Shown one piece after another: positions 41,037 to 41,983 of a stretch of DNA of 41,983 nucleotides. This DNA comes from an uncultured Alphaproteobacteria bacterium (GTDB taxonomy: Bacteria > Pseudomonadota > Alphaproteobacteria > HIMB59 > GCA-002718135), in NCBI GenBank assembly GCA_902593125.1, contig CACJGU010000009.1, positions 1-41,983 of the forward strand. Reading direction: 5' to 3'. A program made the translations under genes and the position numbers. A model generated the notes under the pieces. That model worked only from the letters and a program-made list of their open reading frames with translations. It searched no databases and was not told the origin of the DNA. Within the stretch, counting starts at the first letter, position 1. Every line of letters starts with the position of its first letter.

Positions 41037-41983
41037 TTAGTTTGAAGCTTTTACTTCGTTCCAAACTCTGTTACGCCACTCGAAGTCTTCAGCTGGTTGC
41101 AGCCAATTTAATCTACCTGCATAATCTAATCCTGGAGACTCATGAGTTACAGTTCCATATCCATATCTCTCATTCATTACTTCTTGAGTTGATTTTTCAA
41201 TAAAAAAGTTTGCCCATGCATGTGCTAATTCTTCATCTGCTCCTGAAGTCATAGCCCAAGTATCAAGCCATCCGATACCACCTTCTTTAGGAATGATATA
41301 TTTAACATTATGACCCATATCTCTAAGTGCAACTTCTTGGAACTCACCCATTGAGAACATTAATGAAATTCCACCACTGTCCCAAATTTGATTTCCTTCA
41401 TCAAAACCAGCAAAGTAAGTTACAACTAATTTTTTTTGATCGATTAGTGTTTGTTTAACTTGCTCCATTTCAGCTTCTGATAGGTTATATGGATTGTCCA
41501 TACCTAAGAAGATTGCAGTATTTACAATATTATTGTTTGTATCATCCAAAACAATCATTTTTCCAGCATTAGCTGGATCATGCATTACTGACCAAGAGTC
41601 AACTCCACCTTCACCAAATTCATCTACATCATAAATTAAACCAAGTGAACCCCAAGCAATTGGAACACCATAAAAACCACCATCAATCTCAACCTCCTTA
41701 ACATCTTGGAATGCTGACATTAGATTGCCAAAATTACTAAGTTGACCTTTGTCATATGCCTTAAGTAACCCTGCTCCATGATATCTTGGAAATAAACTTG
41801 TATCTATAGAAATTAGATCAAAATCTTCACCTTTGCTAGCTTGTGTCAAAGCAAATAACTCGTCAACACTTCCAACATACTTAACTTTAACTTTAGCATC
41901 GTATTTGGCTTCAAATTCGTCAATCCATTCTTGCTCTGCATATCCTTCAAAGCATCCAAGACTTAATTCTCTTGCTGCATTTG
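41037..41983 (-). CDS. ABC importer solute-binding protein (spermidine/putrescine PotD-like), N-terminal part missing
   Basis: This is a periplasmic binding protein of the PotD/family 1 type. The reading frame stays open to the right edge, so the N terminus and signal peptide lie outside the window; about 315 residues are visible. The visible start has a Gly-Tyr then Trp-Ile-Asp-Glu-Phe-Glu, followed by Val-Gly-Ser-Val-Asp-Glu-Leu, and later Phe-Asp-Leu-Ile-Ser-Ile-Asp, all typical of PotD-like receptors. Polyamines, taurine or other small amines or acids are possible ligands. Permease genes, if any, are not downstream; the next gene is an epimerase-like protein. Confidence 0.88.
   Translation of the reverse strand, partial: NAARELSLGCFEGYAEQEWIDEFEAKYDAKVKVKYVGSVDELFALTQASKGEDFDLISIDTSLFPRYHGAGLLKAYDKGQLSNFGNLMSAFQDVKEVEIDGGFYGVPIAWGSLGLIYDVDEFGEGGVDSWSVMHDPANAGKMIVLDDTNNNIVNTAIFLGMDNPYNLSEAEMEQVKQTLIDQKKLVVTYFAGFDEGNQIWDSGGISLMFSMGEFQEVALRDMGHNVKYIIPKEGGIGWLDTWAMTSGADEELAHAWANFFIEKSTQEVMNERYGYGTVTHESPGLDYAGRLNWLQPAEDFEWRNRVWNEVKASN

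Noticed and set aside
1-41983. tRNA, rRNA, CRISPR array, insertion sequence or phage genes
   Set aside because: No cloverleaf, regular repeat-spacer pattern, transposase or integrase was seen on either strand.

Overview
The window is AT-rich (roughly 30% GC by eye) and very tightly packed. The longest stretch without a gene is about 160 bp. Proteins rich in Lys, Asn and Ile, TRAP and ABC importers with periplasmic binding proteins, and end-to-end gene packing suggest a streamlined marine alphaproteobacterium of the SAR11 or HIMB59-like kind. That placement is inference, because no rRNA or marker gene is present. I saw no tRNA, rRNA, CRISPR, insertion sequence or phage gene.

Nearly every gene concerns uptake or oxidative breakdown of sugars and sugar acids. 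Region 1 (1-2496, +) is a TRAP importer. Region 2 (2501-7497) is an IclR-regulated group: a PanB-fold protein that has lost its metal ligands, a sterol-desaturase-type membrane hydroxylase, a MaoC hydratase, an RraA-family aldolase-like protein and a UxuA-type mannonate dehydratase. Region 3 (7498-12115) holds two SDR dehydrogenases, a COG3618 lactonase, a Gfo/Idh oxidoreductase and a zinc dehydrogenase. Region 4 (12279-15390, +) is a MalFG-type sugar importer without its own ATPase.

Region 5 (26978 down to 15391, - strand) is an 11-gene operon of about 11.6 kb. It encodes a ribose-type ABC importer (binding protein, permease, double ATPase, permease), then an SDR, a CaiB/BaiF CoA-transferase, an aldose-epimerase-like protein, a fused class I CoA-transferase, an SMP-30 lactonase, a KDG-type kinase and a KDPG-type aldolase. 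It looks like a route from sugar to lactone to acid to 2-keto-3-deoxy acid to pyruvate, joined to an unexplained CoA branch.

Region 6 (27136-29162, +) has an NAD-dependent epimerase/dehydratase and a stand-alone MetE catalytic domain. Region 7 (35585 down to 29163, -) is a Gfo/Idh oxidoreductase, a complete MalEFGK-type importer and a zinc dehydrogenase. It diverges from region 8 (35731-37683, +), which has a rhamnose/fucose mutarotase, an enolase-superfamily dehydratase and a RidA protein. Region 9 (37675 to the end) has a SelA-fold PLP enzyme, a second enolase-superfamily dehydratase, an aldose-epimerase-like protein and the end of a polyamine-type binding-protein gene.

Two patterns run through the window. 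Every one of the five solute-binding-protein genes is followed by a strong RNA hairpin, while all eight convergent gene pairs abut or overlap with no room for a terminator. The least conventional proteins are the fused CoA-transferase without its catalytic glutamate (17704-19434) and the PanB-like protein without its metal ligands (3531-4382).
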